DNA of 64,000 nucleotides from Luteolibacter luteus. Lineage in GTDB: Bacteria > Verrucomicrobiota > Verrucomicrobiia > Verrucomicrobiales > Akkermansiaceae. Below are positions 17,401 to 25,055 of this stretch, in pieces. A program made the translations under genes and the position numbers. Under the pieces are notes generated by a model. The model was given only the letters and a program-made list of their open reading frames with translations, was not told where the DNA came from and ran no database searches. How positions within the stretch are numbered: the first letter of the stretch is position 1; each line of letters begins with the position of its first letter. Location of the stretch: positions 434,001-498,000 of the forward strand of contig NZ_CP051774.1 in NCBI RefSeq assembly GCF_012913485.1. The letters run 5' to 3'.

Positions 17401-18217
17401 TGGGGAGCGCGCTGTTCGTGCGGTTGCCGGTTCCGAGCGCGCCGGATGGATTCCTGCCCCAGGCCCAGGCGGTGCCATCCGACTGGAGTGCTAGGCTGTG
17501 ATCCCCGGCGGTGCAGATCTCGATGATGTCATGCAGGGTATTGATCTTCACCGGCACCTTGCTCGCCGGACCGCTGCCGTTTCCAAGCTGGCCATATTGG
17601 TTGCTGCCCCAGGCCCACACCTCGCCATTGCCGTCCAAGGCGAGGCTATGGCTTCCGCCGGCGCTCAGCTCCGTCATGCCGGAAAGGCTGCCAGCGCGCA
17701 CCGGCAGCAGGCGGGTGGAAGTAGAGCCGTCTCCCAATTGGCCGGTGCTGTTGTAGCCCCAGGCAAACACGCGGCCCTGACCGTCCAAGGCTAGGGAATG
17801 CGACTTGCCCGCACTGGCTGCCACGATTCCCGAAAGCCCACCACCCACGGTCACAGGAACGGAGCGATTGGTCTGGGTGCCGTCTCCCAGCACGCCATAG
17901 GTATTCCCACCCCAGGCCACAACCGAGCCATCGGACTTCACCGCCAGCGCATGATTGTCTCCGGCCGCGATCCATATCGCGTCGTCCGCAATGGCGGCGA
18001 TCCCGACCGGGAAGGGAGAGTGCTGGAGGGATCCGATGCCCAGTTGACCGCCGGAGTTGTTCCCCCATGCGCGGACGCTTCCGTCATCGTGCAGCAGGAA
18101 AGAGCCGAAGTTTCCGGTGGCGAGGATGCCCTGCTCCGCGGCCAAAGGCTGGAAGCAGAGTGCCGCAAGGAAGGCCGCCATGAGAGCAAGCGGCCCGGAG
18201 TTCTTTGGCGGCATCAT
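14408..18217 (-). CDS. Large secreted mosaic protein: 14 RCC1 repeats, Ig-like domains and C-terminal trypsin-like protease
   Basis: 1269 residues. A signal peptide (about 1-27, ending PLAAEQ) is followed by 14 RCC1-type repeats, each with a W-G-x-N/D-x-x-G-x-L-G core such as VRAWGNNSGGQLG; fourteen fits two seven-bladed propellers. After about residue 725 come an Ig-like domain, a calcium-binding DSDEDALPDDWE type-3 repeat (about 820-850), a second Ig-like (Big_1-like) domain, and from about 1000 a trypsin-like domain. The triad is visible: His in HVLNAAHF, Asp in YLDFAVYTL and Ser in VVGDSGNPAF. It should be an exported or surface protease with binding propellers; substrate unknown. It starts by overlapping the stop of the small gene upstream. 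Confidence 0.85.
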   Translation of the reverse strand: MMPPKNSGPLALMAAFLAALCFQPLAAEQGILATGNFGSFLLHDDGSVRAWGNNSGGQLGIGSLQHSPFPVGIAAIADDAIWIAAGDNHALAVKSDGSVVAWGGNTYGVLGDGTQTNRSVPVTVGGGLSGIVAASAGKSHSLALDGQGRVFAWGYNSTGQLGDGSTSTRLLPVRAGSLSGMTELSAGGSHSLALDGNGEVWAWGSNQYGQLGNGSGPASKVPVKINTLHDIIEICTAGDHSLALQSDGTAWAWGRNPSGALGTGNRTNSALPIALPLDGIVRIAAGWNRSMALDDEGVIWSWGARNFGVYGAGSYTESLAPVAESTAGETVDELSAGLQHSLALATGGDVLAWGDDAFGQLGSGLRRSRNLAEQVSGIGNIIDLDAGENFGVAVRSDGSVLAWGANTKGTLGEGFAGGDDFYPALVDGIGGVKSCSAGIGHALVAKSDGTAWTWGSNASGQLGDGSLSGRASPVQVSGLTAVKSVAGGLGFSLALLEDGTVRAWGDNSLGQLGDGSGDSSPLPVTVSGLNDVKEIHAGSDHALALKNDGTVWAWGDDSLGQLGTGGLPGSLPRQVSSLSGVISLATGINHSLALHGDGSVSSWGDSSGGKLGRTASGGSLSAKIPGLAGIRAVGAGENHSFAIGSGGSLQAWGVNYDGQLGDGSYANKAAPVSVPGAEGLRRVCGALGASFALKEDGKVLSWGSSNRGELADGYGPRLAPGIVFGVNSHWPTPDYSLSAFDGKSIPLGSSIQIGGVFQSTGAALEKVSFYSRGIFLAEDETDPFSWTYTPETWGDIEVNAVAVDANGSHSLAGSIVLHTPYDSDEDALPDDWEILQWGNLQNDADSDPDIDALSNLTEYQEGSDPKDFYNGVSRNLVLIGGNAQYAEVGAFSAEPLVFEVRRNGIPLANAPVWLEVTLSSPWLLSLVNDGSGLSTSIETRTGPDGRGQVYMKHGSLGAFNYLSIWASHFGIRRSGQTASATTQVRNIFPLGTLGRDATDAIDNRISGKDPLVAKPVYFTKDHGNAIYARNTNCWAHGLASQMSCISPWNSAGGDLRAGVAITRRHVLNAAHFPLNVGDTIRFVTASNAVVTRTIVSRVIHPNYVPVGVYLDFAVYTLNADLPPEIVPCKILPASFADKLGPLGVWSVPALALDQEEKALAMNWGGFVTQPNPSGGLRTWASFTKPTLPVFRAAFFEDVVVGDSGNPAFLVVNDSLVLVTVWGGGSIGTFVNPSIVDLNAMILAADLQAGTNTNLQVEVVDLSAYLPFSP

Positions 18218-18498
18218 TGTTCGCTCTTGCCCCCCTCCGGTTCCATGCCGAGATCAAGCGGCAGCGCGCCGGTTTCATTCGGGTCCGAGTCGTTGAGGAA
18301 CTCGGTCCCGTTCGGGATTCCATCCTGGTCCGGATCATCCTCCGTGGCCTGCGAGGAAATGCTCCCGAAATGGAAGCGTTCCCATTCGTCGGAAAGGCCA
18401 TCACCATCCGCATCGTCGGGATTCCATGGCGGGACATCATCCACGGCACCGCAAGGCGATGCCAGGAACAGCATGAACGGAAGAAGGAGGACTTTCAC
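18214..18498 (-). CDS. Small secreted protein with thrombospondin type-3-like calcium repeats
   Basis: 94 residues if the GTG at 18498 is used, which gives a good signal peptide (KVLLLPFMLFLASPCGA). A GTG at 18564 in the same frame would add 22 residues without a signal and is less likely. The mature part has two acidic repeats: DDADGDGLSDEWERFHFG and EDDPDQDGIPNGTEFLND, of the D-x-D-x-D-G-x-x-D/N type that binds Ca2+ and joins domains in verrucomicrobial secreted proteins. Its stop overlaps the start of the RCC1-protease gene (ATG at 18217), so the two are coupled. Role unknown, possibly a partner or a split linker of the big protein. Confidence 0.6.
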   Translation of the reverse strand: MKVLLLPFMLFLASPCGAVDDVPPWNPDDADGDGLSDEWERFHFGSISSQATEDDPDQDGIPNGTEFLNDSDPNETGALPLDLGMEPEGGKSEQ

Positions 18499-18854
18499 GG
18501 GAGGGAAAGCAAGGAGGAGGTCCGGATCACCCGCCGGACCGGGGCATCCTTCCGGATGCAGCACCTAACATGCGCATCCCGCTACACATATCTTTATCAC
18601 AACCCAAGAAAAACCTCGGAAGATCAAGTGACAATTCAACGGACGCGGGCCGCATTGAATGACCCTTTATTTCAATCTTCGGATGGCGGCAGCTTGAGGT
18701 GCCCGGCCGTGGCGGCAGAGTTCACCCCCTTCAGTTGGCACCATTCGGGGCATTTGATCGGCAATCCGTAAGCGCTCTCAGGCAAAAAGAAGCGCTGCAG
18801 GCTGCGTCGCCCAGCCGGGAAAGCAGCTTAACTTGGCACTACTCGGGAAAACCT
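18499..18854. other. Intergenic region, no gene recognised
   Basis: About 356 bp separate the small calcium-repeat gene from the end of hisD. It should hold the minus-strand promoter of the secreted-protein unit, in the AT-richer part near 18585-18665. Two partly matching stretches, TTGGCACCATTCGGG at 18735 and TTGGCACTACTCGGG at 18833, are the only repeats seen. No structured RNA was recognised. Confidence 0.4.
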
Positions 18855-20135
18855 TCACTCCACCCGGATCGCCGTCGAGCGACCGTGCGCATCAAGCCCC
18901 TCGATCCGCGCGAACTCTTGCACGACCTCCAGCGACTTCCGCACCGACTTCTTGTCGAGCTTCACGATGCTGGTGCGGCGCTGGAATTGATCCGCGCGCA
19001 GACCGGAGAACGAGCGGCCGCTACCGCCGGTCGGCAGGGTGTGACTCGGACCAGCGAGGAAATCGCCCACAGCCACCGGCGAATTGTTGCCGAGGTAGAT
19101 CGCACCCGCGGTGCGGATCTGCGGTAGCCACTTCTTCTCATCCGCGCAGATCAGCGAGACGTGCTCGGAGGCGAAGGCATTCGAAATCTCGACCGCTTCC
19201 GCCATGTTGCGGACGTTCAAGATAAAGGTTCCCTGCTTCAGCACTTCCTTGATGTACTTCGCGCGATTTAGGGTCAGGAGCTGCTTCTCCACGGCCTTCA
19301 CCACCTTGCCAATGAGCGCCTTCGAGTCGGTGATGAAACCGATCACGCTATCGCCACCGTGCTCGGCCTGGGCCAGCAGGTCAGCGGCGATGTAGTCCGG
19401 ATTACCCGTCTTGTCGGAAATGATCAGCACTTCGCTCGGCCCCGGCAGCAGGTCGATCGAAACCGCGCCGAAAAGCTGGCGCTTCGCCTCAACCACAAAG
19501 CGATTTCCAGGACCGAAGAGACGATCCACCGGCTTCACCGTCTTCGTGCCCAGTGCCAGCGCGGCGATTGCCTGGGCACCGCCGATCTTGAGGATCTCCG
19601 TCACCCCCGCGGCCTTCAGCGCATAGAGCAGCTCCGGGTTCACCTTGCCATCCGGACCACAGGGTGTGGCCGCGATGATCTCCGGCACGCCGGCCGCCTT
19701 GGCGAAGCCGGCGGTCATCAGCGCGGTGGAAACCAGCGGCGCCTTGCCGCCCGGGACGTAAACGCCCACACGGTCGAAGGGCTGGAAACGCTCGCCCACG
19801 CGGGCACCCTCCGCATTGATCATCGACCAATCCTTGCGCAGGCCGCCTTTGGCGAAGGCGATGATATTCTTCAGGCTGGCCGCCACCGCTTTCTTGGTGG
19901 AAGGAGCCACCTTCACGTCAGCCAGTTCCTCCGGCGTAATGAAAAGCTTCTTCGCATTCAGCTCCACGTTGTCGAAACGCTTCGCATAGGCCACCAGCGC
20001 CTTGTCCCCCTGCCCTGCCACCTCGGCGATAATATCGGCCACCAGATCACGCACGTCATGCGTCGGCAGCGCACGGCGGTTCAGGCGCTTCACGAAGGAC
20101 TCGTAGTCGGCGTCGCGGTATCCGAGGATTTTCAT
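18855..20135 (-). CDS. hisD: Histidinol dehydrogenase
   Basis: 426 residues, standard for HisD, which oxidises L-histidinol to L-histidine in two NAD+-dependent steps. Family motifs are present: the FDRVGVYVPGGKAPLVSTALM segment is the nucleotide-binding entry, followed by GPGNRFVVEAKRQLFG, and the zinc/substrate region with LAQAEHGGDS and FLAGPSHTLPTGG. The protein ends in a basic C-terminus (HGRSTAIRVE). It lies 13 bp after the DUF420 gene and may be the last gene of the oxidase-assembly transcript; no other his gene is nearby. Confidence 0.95.
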   Translation of the reverse strand: MKILGYRDADYESFVKRLNRRALPTHDVRDLVADIIAEVAGQGDKALVAYAKRFDNVELNAKKLFITPEELADVKVAPSTKKAVAASLKNIIAFAKGGLRKDWSMINAEGARVGERFQPFDRVGVYVPGGKAPLVSTALMTAGFAKAAGVPEIIAATPCGPDGKVNPELLYALKAAGVTEILKIGGAQAIAALALGTKTVKPVDRLFGPGNRFVVEAKRQLFGAVSIDLLPGPSEVLIISDKTGNPDYIAADLLAQAEHGGDSVIGFITDSKALIGKVVKAVEKQLLTLNRAKYIKEVLKQGTFILNVRNMAEAVEISNAFASEHVSLICADEKKWLPQIRTAGAIYLGNNSPVAVGDFLAGPSHTLPTGGSGRSFSGLRADQFQRRTSIVKLDKKSVRKSLEVVQEFARIEGLDAHGRSTAIRVE

Positions 20136-20148
20136 GGGAAGTACGGAA

Positions 20149-20712
20149 CTAATAGTACGGCTTCAGCATCAGGTAGCAGATCGGCCCGGTCACGGCCACG
20201 TAGAGCCAGATCGGGAAAACCCACTTTGCCAGGCGGCGGTGCGCTGCAAAGCGATTCGTCCACCCCGCAATGAAGGTAAAAAGGATGAAAGGCAAGCTTA
20301 CCCCGGCCAGCACGATGTGGGTGATGAGGAAGAAGAAATACACGCCACGCATCGCACCCGTGCCGCCATAACGCGTCTCCACCGTGGTGAAGTGATAGGC
20401 CACGTAGCAAAGGAGGAAAGCCACGGAGAGACCCATGGCAGCGAAAATAGCCTTCCGATGCAGGGCAATCTTTCCCTGTTTCACCGCCACCAACGCGATG
20501 ATCAGAGCCACCGCCACCAGCGAATTCAACACCGCGTGAACCGGCGGCAAGAAAGTAAAGCTGACACCCTCCGGCAGAGGAATCCGCACCGTGCGCATGA
20601 GCCCTACCAAGCCGAGAACGGCGGCGGTCAGGACCCAGGCGATGATTCCCAGCTTCTTCGAAAGCGCATCTTGTGGCGCGCGGGACAACCACTCCTTCCG
20701 TTCTTCAGTCAT
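20149..20712 (-). CDS. DUF420 membrane protein (cytochrome oxidase-associated, YozB/CtaM-like)
   Basis: 187 residues with five predicted membrane helices. The helix pattern with conserved His residues (LPPVHAVLNSLVAVALI, YVAYHFTT, FFFLITHIVLAGVS, AAHRRLAKWVFPIWLYVAVTG) matches DUF420. Members such as Bacillus CtaM support assembly of haem-copper oxidases. Its place right after the two SCO-like genes and ctaB fits that job. The start overlaps the end of the upstream SCO gene by 8 nt. Confidence 0.88.
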   Translation of the reverse strand: MTEERKEWLSRAPQDALSKKLGIIAWVLTAAVLGLVGLMRTVRIPLPEGVSFTFLPPVHAVLNSLVAVALIIALVAVKQGKIALHRKAIFAAMGLSVAFLLCYVAYHFTTVETRYGGTGAMRGVYFFFLITHIVLAGVSLPFILFTFIAGWTNRFAAHRRLAKWVFPIWLYVAVTGPICYLMLKPYY

Positions 20713-21514
20713 CCTTTACCGGTTCGTTGATGGCCTGTGGATCGGCGGATTCTTCCGGCGTTTCCGCGTCGAGATGTTCGATGCCCGCGGACTCGTTCTT
20801 GTCCAACTCTTCATGGATACGGTCCATCAGCTCCTTCTTGAGCTTCTCATAGAGATGCGGGTCACGACGGCGGCCCTCTTCGGACTTCGCGTCGTAGAGC
20901 GGCCACTTGCCAAGGATGTTCCATTCACGGTCCACCAGCATGATTCCCATGTCGTGGGCGAAGCGTCCGTTCGACTCGCGATCCAGCGGATCCGTGCGCT
21001 CGCGGACCTTGAAGAAACCAAGGGTCTTCTCGAGGTAGTCGTGCGTCTCCTGCTGGTTTGGGTGAGTGACGAACCACCAGTTCTTGGAATCCGCCGTCAG
21101 GGCCTTGCCGTAGTCCTGGAGCTTTTCGTGCGTGTCCGTTTCCGGATCGACCGAAATGCAGACCATCTGGAAATCCGGGTGATCCTTGAAGCTGTCGTAG
21201 ATCTCCTTCAGCTCCACACCGTTCCGCACCGCGCAGTGCGGGCAGATGGCGAAGAACTCGGAAACGACCCAAACCTTCCCCTTCAGGTCGGAGAGTTTGA
21301 CCTGCTTCCCGTCCTGGTTGACGCCGGCGAAGTCCGCCTTGATGGGCATGAAGGCATCCTCCTTCGGAGTGCCCACGTCGCTGAAATCCGGCACGATCTC
21401 CGGTGCCGGTTGATCCGGCACCTGGCTGCTCAGATAGATACCGCCTGCGATCAGTGCGGCAGAGATGACAGCCACGCTGCCGTAGATCATCGCGATTTTT
21501 CCCCGGTCGTTCAT
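20705..21514 (-). CDS. SCO1/SenC-family copper chaperone / thioredoxin-like protein
   Basis: 269 residues: an N-terminal membrane anchor (about 8-30) and a periplasmic thioredoxin fold. The copper-binding features are the FFAICPHCAVRN motif with Cys91 and Cys94 and the distal His187 in RFAHDMGIMLVD. Classical SCO proteins use CxxxC; this one has CxxC, so it may also act as a thiol-disulfide reductant. SCO proteins load or reduce the CuA site of cytochrome oxidase subunit II. It is followed by a charged Glu/Asp-rich tail of about 40 residues. It overlaps the upstream SCO-like gene by 4 nt, so the pair is coupled. Confidence 0.85.
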   Translation of the reverse strand: MNDRGKIAMIYGSVAVISAALIAGGIYLSSQVPDQPAPEIVPDFSDVGTPKEDAFMPIKADFAGVNQDGKQVKLSDLKGKVWVVSEFFAICPHCAVRNGVELKEIYDSFKDHPDFQMVCISVDPETDTHEKLQDYGKALTADSKNWWFVTHPNQQETHDYLEKTLGFFKVRERTDPLDRESNGRFAHDMGIMLVDREWNILGKWPLYDAKSEEGRRRDPHLYEKLKKELMDRIHEELDKNESAGIEHLDAETPEESADPQAINEPVKDD

Positions 21515-22275
21515 TTCGTCGTTACGGGTTTCGCCAGCACGTGGTCGATCACATGCTGGAGCAGGTTCTCAAGATCCCGCGAGACCCGTGTCGGATCCCC
21601 GGGCGTGGGGTGCTCGGCATCCCACTTGGCGGCAGCTTCGAAATCGAAAGGCGCATCCATGCGCGCACGCTTGTCGGTGCGCACCGTCCCCTTGCGGATG
21701 TGGCGGTCACGATCGATCACCACCAGGGTGCCGTCGTAAACCCACTCTTCATCCACCTTGTGAGGGATCATTTCCATCTTCAGGATGTTCTTGAGGAACT
21801 TGTGGACACTTTCTTCCCGCGTAGCTCCGAGCCACCACTGCGGAAGCTTCGCGCCGAGCTGCTCGGCATAGCCTTTCAGCTTCGCGGGAGGCTCGCCCTC
21901 AGGGTCCACCGTCAGGCAGATGATGTGAAAATCGGAACGGCCGGCGTAACGCAGGGAAAGCCGCTCCAGCACCTCACGGGTGTGCTTCCATGTCTCCGGC
22001 TTGCTGAAGAGCACAGGGGCGATCACGTAGACCTCCCCATCCATCTCCGCCAGATCGCCTTCACTTTCGTCCTGGCGCCAGACCTTGAAGTTCTTCTCGA
22101 TGCGGCCCTTGAAGGACGGCGTCTCGTCCGAAGCCTGGCGCTCGGCCAGCTTCATGTAAGCGATATAGACACCGATCGCGCTGACGATCATCAGCGTCAC
22201 CAAGGTGAGCGCGGTGCGCCGCAGCTTCACGGGATCGCGCTCGGCGGGAATCAATGGCTCGGCAGGCGTCCTCAT
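21511..22275 (-). CDS. SCO-like protein lacking the copper ligands
   Basis: 254 residues, with one membrane helix (about 24-44) and a thioredoxin-like domain that parallels the next gene (IICLTVDPEGEPPAKLKGYAE against the neighbour's CISVDPETDTHEKLQDYGK). The CxxC/CxxxC pair is absent: the corresponding segment reads IAPVLFSKPETW. The distal His position is Tyr in WVYDGTLVVID. All three metal ligands are therefore missing and it cannot act as a conventional copper chaperone. Since its overlap with the active SCO gene is kept, it is probably a structural or regulatory partner in oxidase assembly rather than a decayed gene. Confidence 0.75.
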   Translation of the reverse strand: MRTPAEPLIPAERDPVKLRRTALTLVTLMIVSAIGVYIAYMKLAERQASDETPSFKGRIEKNFKVWRQDESEGDLAEMDGEVYVIAPVLFSKPETWKHTREVLERLSLRYAGRSDFHIICLTVDPEGEPPAKLKGYAEQLGAKLPQWWLGATREESVHKFLKNILKMEMIPHKVDEEWVYDGTLVVIDRDRHIRKGTVRTDKRARMDAPFDFEAAAKWDAEHPTPGDPTRVSRDLENLLQHVIDHVLAKPVTTK

Positions 22276-22293
22276 GGGGCGGCGGAAACTAGA

Positions 22294-23307
22294 CTAGCGC
22301 CACGCGATGGCAAGCAATCCAAGCTCCAGTGGCAGGTAGAGCAGCGTGAAAAGGAAAAGCTTCCGGAAGGAAGTCCGCTGGCCATCCCGCATGAAACGCC
22401 CCGCCAGCGCCGCCATCAGAAGACCTGCCAGCACCCCGCCGACCAACGCCACGATGCCCAGAATCCCGGGCGTCGAGCCCGCAAACCACGGCCAAATCGG
22501 CAGTGCGGCCAGCATCAACGCGAAAATCGCCGCCAATTTCCCGCTGTGGCGGCCGCTCACGTCGCCGTCCGACCACATCTTGTAGCCGGCGCTTTCATAC
22601 TCCTCGCGGCAGAGCCAGTTGATCGCCACGAAATGCGGGAGCTGCCACAGGAAGAGCAGCGCGAAAAGGAACCACGCGGAGTTGTCCACCGGCCCGCCCG
22701 CCGCGGTCCAACCGATCACCGGGGGAATTGCCCCGGGAATCGCGCCGACCAGCGTGTTCGTGCTGCTGACGCGCTTTAGCGGGGTGTAGACGAAAACGTA
22801 GATCGCTACCGTCGCCGCGGCCAGCCAGGCAGGCCATGCTCCGACTTTCGCCGCCAGGTGGATGATTCCCGCCGCGGAAAGAATCCAGCCCACCGCGAAG
22901 GCGAAAAGCGGATCCATGCGCCGCGAGGGCAGCGGCCGGTTGGCCGTGCGTTTCATCCGGGCGTCCAGGTCCACTTCCATCACCTGGTTAAAAGCCGCGG
23001 AACCGAAGGCCGCCGCCGCTGTGCCGATGATCGTGTGAGCCAGAATCATCAGGTCGAAGCTCCGGCCGCCGGAGCGGGAGGCCAGCAGGAAGCCGAAAAA
23101 GGTGGTGATGAGGACGAAGACATTCAGCCGCATCTTGGTAAGAACCAGCAGGTCCTTCCGCAGGCCGGGATCCTCCATTTCCGACTCTGAGGGCACCACC
23201 TGTTCCGTCACCGCCCCCTCCTCTGCCGGGGTTACTACAGTCCCCACCGAGGCCGTCTCGGAGGTCTCGGGAGTCTTCGGTTCTTCGGCAGGAGCAGGAT
23301 CAACCAT
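22294..23307 (-). CDS. ctaB: Protoheme IX farnesyltransferase (haem O synthase)
   Basis: 337 residues from the ATG at 23307 (MVDPAPAEEP), preferred over an upstream in-frame start because the N-terminus is in any case a disordered acidic/Pro-rich extension of about 60 residues, unusual for the family. The rest is a UbiA-superfamily polytopic membrane enzyme that adds farnesyl to haem B to make haem O for terminal oxidases. The first Asp-rich motif is NQVMEVDLDARMKRTANRPL; the second region is YTPLKRVSSTNTLVGAIPG. It is first in the minus-strand unit ctaB, SCO-like, SCO, DUF420, hisD, with gaps of -8 to 18 bp. Confidence 0.92.
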   Translation of the reverse strand: MVDPAPAEEPKTPETSETASVGTVVTPAEEGAVTEQVVPSESEMEDPGLRKDLLVLTKMRLNVFVLITTFFGFLLASRSGGRSFDLMILAHTIIGTAAAAFGSAAFNQVMEVDLDARMKRTANRPLPSRRMDPLFAFAVGWILSAAGIIHLAAKVGAWPAWLAAATVAIYVFVYTPLKRVSSTNTLVGAIPGAIPPVIGWTAAGGPVDNSAWFLFALLFLWQLPHFVAINWLCREEYESAGYKMWSDGDVSGRHSGKLAAIFALMLAALPIWPWFAGSTPGILGIVALVGGVLAGLLMAALAGRFMRDGQRTSFRKLFLFTLLYLPLELGLLAIAWR

Positions 23308-23543
23308 CGGCGGAACGCCGGAAAGAGAACCCGCCCCGCCCGGCATGGCACGGAAAATGTCGCGCGGATCGCCAAATCAAAACGCCTTGGCGCTTGCTTG
23401 CACTCCGTCTGGGCGGCGCTATCCCGTAGACAGACAAGGCACGGGCTGACGCTACTTTTCCGACAGACCGACCGTATCCGGGAGCAGGCTTTATTCCTCC
23501 ATTCCCCTTGCACCCCGGTCATTCCCTCATAGCCTCGCAACCG

Positions 23544-25055
23544 ATGTTCGCGCGAATCCTCGCCACACTCGCCCTTTTTACGGCCAGCCAAGTGCTGGCA
23601 CAGACCGAAGCCCCTGCGGCGGCTCCCCCAGAAACCCCGCCGATCCCGGATACGCCGGCTGGCGCCCCCTCCGATATCTACCGTTCGGTGGTCCGGATCG
23701 AGGCCGCGGCCCAAGTCCCGGACTACACCACCCCGTGGAATAGCGGTCGCTTCGGCGGAGGAATCGGCACCGGTTTCCTGATCGGAGAGAATACCTTCCT
23801 CACCAATGCCCACGTGGTCTCGAACGAGCGCCGCCTGCTCATCACGGTCCACGGTAGCCCGCGGAAGTATCCGGCGAAGGTGAAATTCATTGCCCACGAT
23901 TGCGACCTCGCACTGCTCGAGGTGGAGGATTTCACCGATTTCGAGAAATTCCCGAAGCTCTCCTTGGGTGATGTGCCGCAGCTCGAAAGCCAAGTCCGCG
24001 TGATCGGCTACCCGATCGGCGGCGAGCGCCTCTCCGTCACCCGCGGCGTGGTTTCCCGGATCGACTTCTCGTCCTACTCCCACTCGCGCGCCGATCAGCA
24101 TCTGATCGTGCAGATCGACGCCGCGATCAATCCCGGCAACTCCGGCGGTCCCGTGCTGCAGGATGGCAAAGTGGTGGGCGTGGCCTTCCAAGGCCTGCGC
24201 CAAGCCGACAATACCGGCTACATCATCCCCACCCCGGTGATCCGCCGCTTCCTCAAGGACATCGAGGACGGCCAATACGATTTCTACGTGGACCTCGGCG
24301 TGGCCACCTTCCCGCTCTATAACCCGGCGATGCGCAAGGCGCTGAAGCTCGCGGACAACGGCTTGGGCGTGCTGGTCACCGACGTGACTCCCACGGGTGC
24401 CTGCGATGGCATCCTGAAGCCGGGCGATGTCTTGCTCACCATCGATGGCCACGAGATCGACAGCGCCGGGCAGATCCTGCTTGATGGCGAAAAGGTGGAT
24501 CTGAACGAAGTCGTCGAGCGCAAGTTCGCCGGGGACAAGGTGAAGCTCCGCTGGCAGAACTCGGAAGGCAGCAAGGAAGCGGACGTGGCGCTGAAGCCCC
24601 TGCCGCCCGCGCGCATGTATGCCATCCAGTACGAGAAGAAGCCGCGCTACCTCGTCTTCGCTGGCCTCGTCTTCCAACCGCTCGACACGAATCTCTTCGC
24701 CTCCGCGAAGTTCGACAACGTGAACGTGCGCCGGCTCTACACCGACTACGTGCCGAAGGGCATCTTCACCGAGCGTCAGGACATCGTGCTGCTCACCCGC
24801 GTGGAGAGTGATCCCATCAACAGCCAGCTCGCTGACTTCGCCGGTCTCGCCGTGGACAAGATCAATGGCGTCACCGTGAAGAGCCTCAAGCATGCCGACG
24901 AACTCCTCCACCCGGCCACGCCGCCGGAGTTCCATGTGATCGAGCTCTTCGGAGCTCCGCGTCCGGTCGTGATCCCCGCCAGCGCGGTGGAAGCGGCCAA
25001 TACACGCGTGAAGAAAACCTACGCCATCGAACGCCTTTCCAATTTCACCGAGTGA
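23544..25055 (+). CDS. HtrA/Deg-family trypsin-like serine protease with PDZ domains
   Basis: 503 residues from the ATG at 23544, which opens the signal peptide MFARILATLALFTASQVLA; a start 36 bp upstream adds residues before the signal. The catalytic triad is complete: His90 in FLTNAHVV, Asp121 in HDCDLALL and Ser200 in INPGNSGGP. After it come PDZ-like domains (LGVLVTDVTPTGACDGILKP near 275, and one in the C-terminal third). Sequence around GYPIGGERLSVTRGVVSRID and GYIIPTPVIRRFL resembles plant DEG2/DEG9 more than E. coli DegP. It should degrade or regulate envelope proteins in the periplasm. The stop overlaps the start of its pseudoprotease neighbour. Confidence 0.9.
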   Translation: MFARILATLALFTASQVLAQTEAPAAAPPETPPIPDTPAGAPSDIYRSVVRIEAAAQVPDYTTPWNSGRFGGGIGTGFLIGENTFLTNAHVVSNERRLLITVHGSPRKYPAKVKFIAHDCDLALLEVEDFTDFEKFPKLSLGDVPQLESQVRVIGYPIGGERLSVTRGVVSRIDFSSYSHSRADQHLIVQIDAAINPGNSGGPVLQDGKVVGVAFQGLRQADNTGYIIPTPVIRRFLKDIEDGQYDFYVDLGVATFPLYNPAMRKALKLADNGLGVLVTDVTPTGACDGILKPGDVLLTIDGHEIDSAGQILLDGEKVDLNEVVERKFAGDKVKLRWQNSEGSKEADVALKPLPPARMYAIQYEKKPRYLVFAGLVFQPLDTNLFASAKFDNVNVRRLYTDYVPKGIFTERQDIVLLTRVESDPINSQLADFAGLAVDKINGVTVKSLKHADELLHPATPPEFHVIELFGAPRPVVIPASAVEAANTRVKKTYAIERLSNFTE

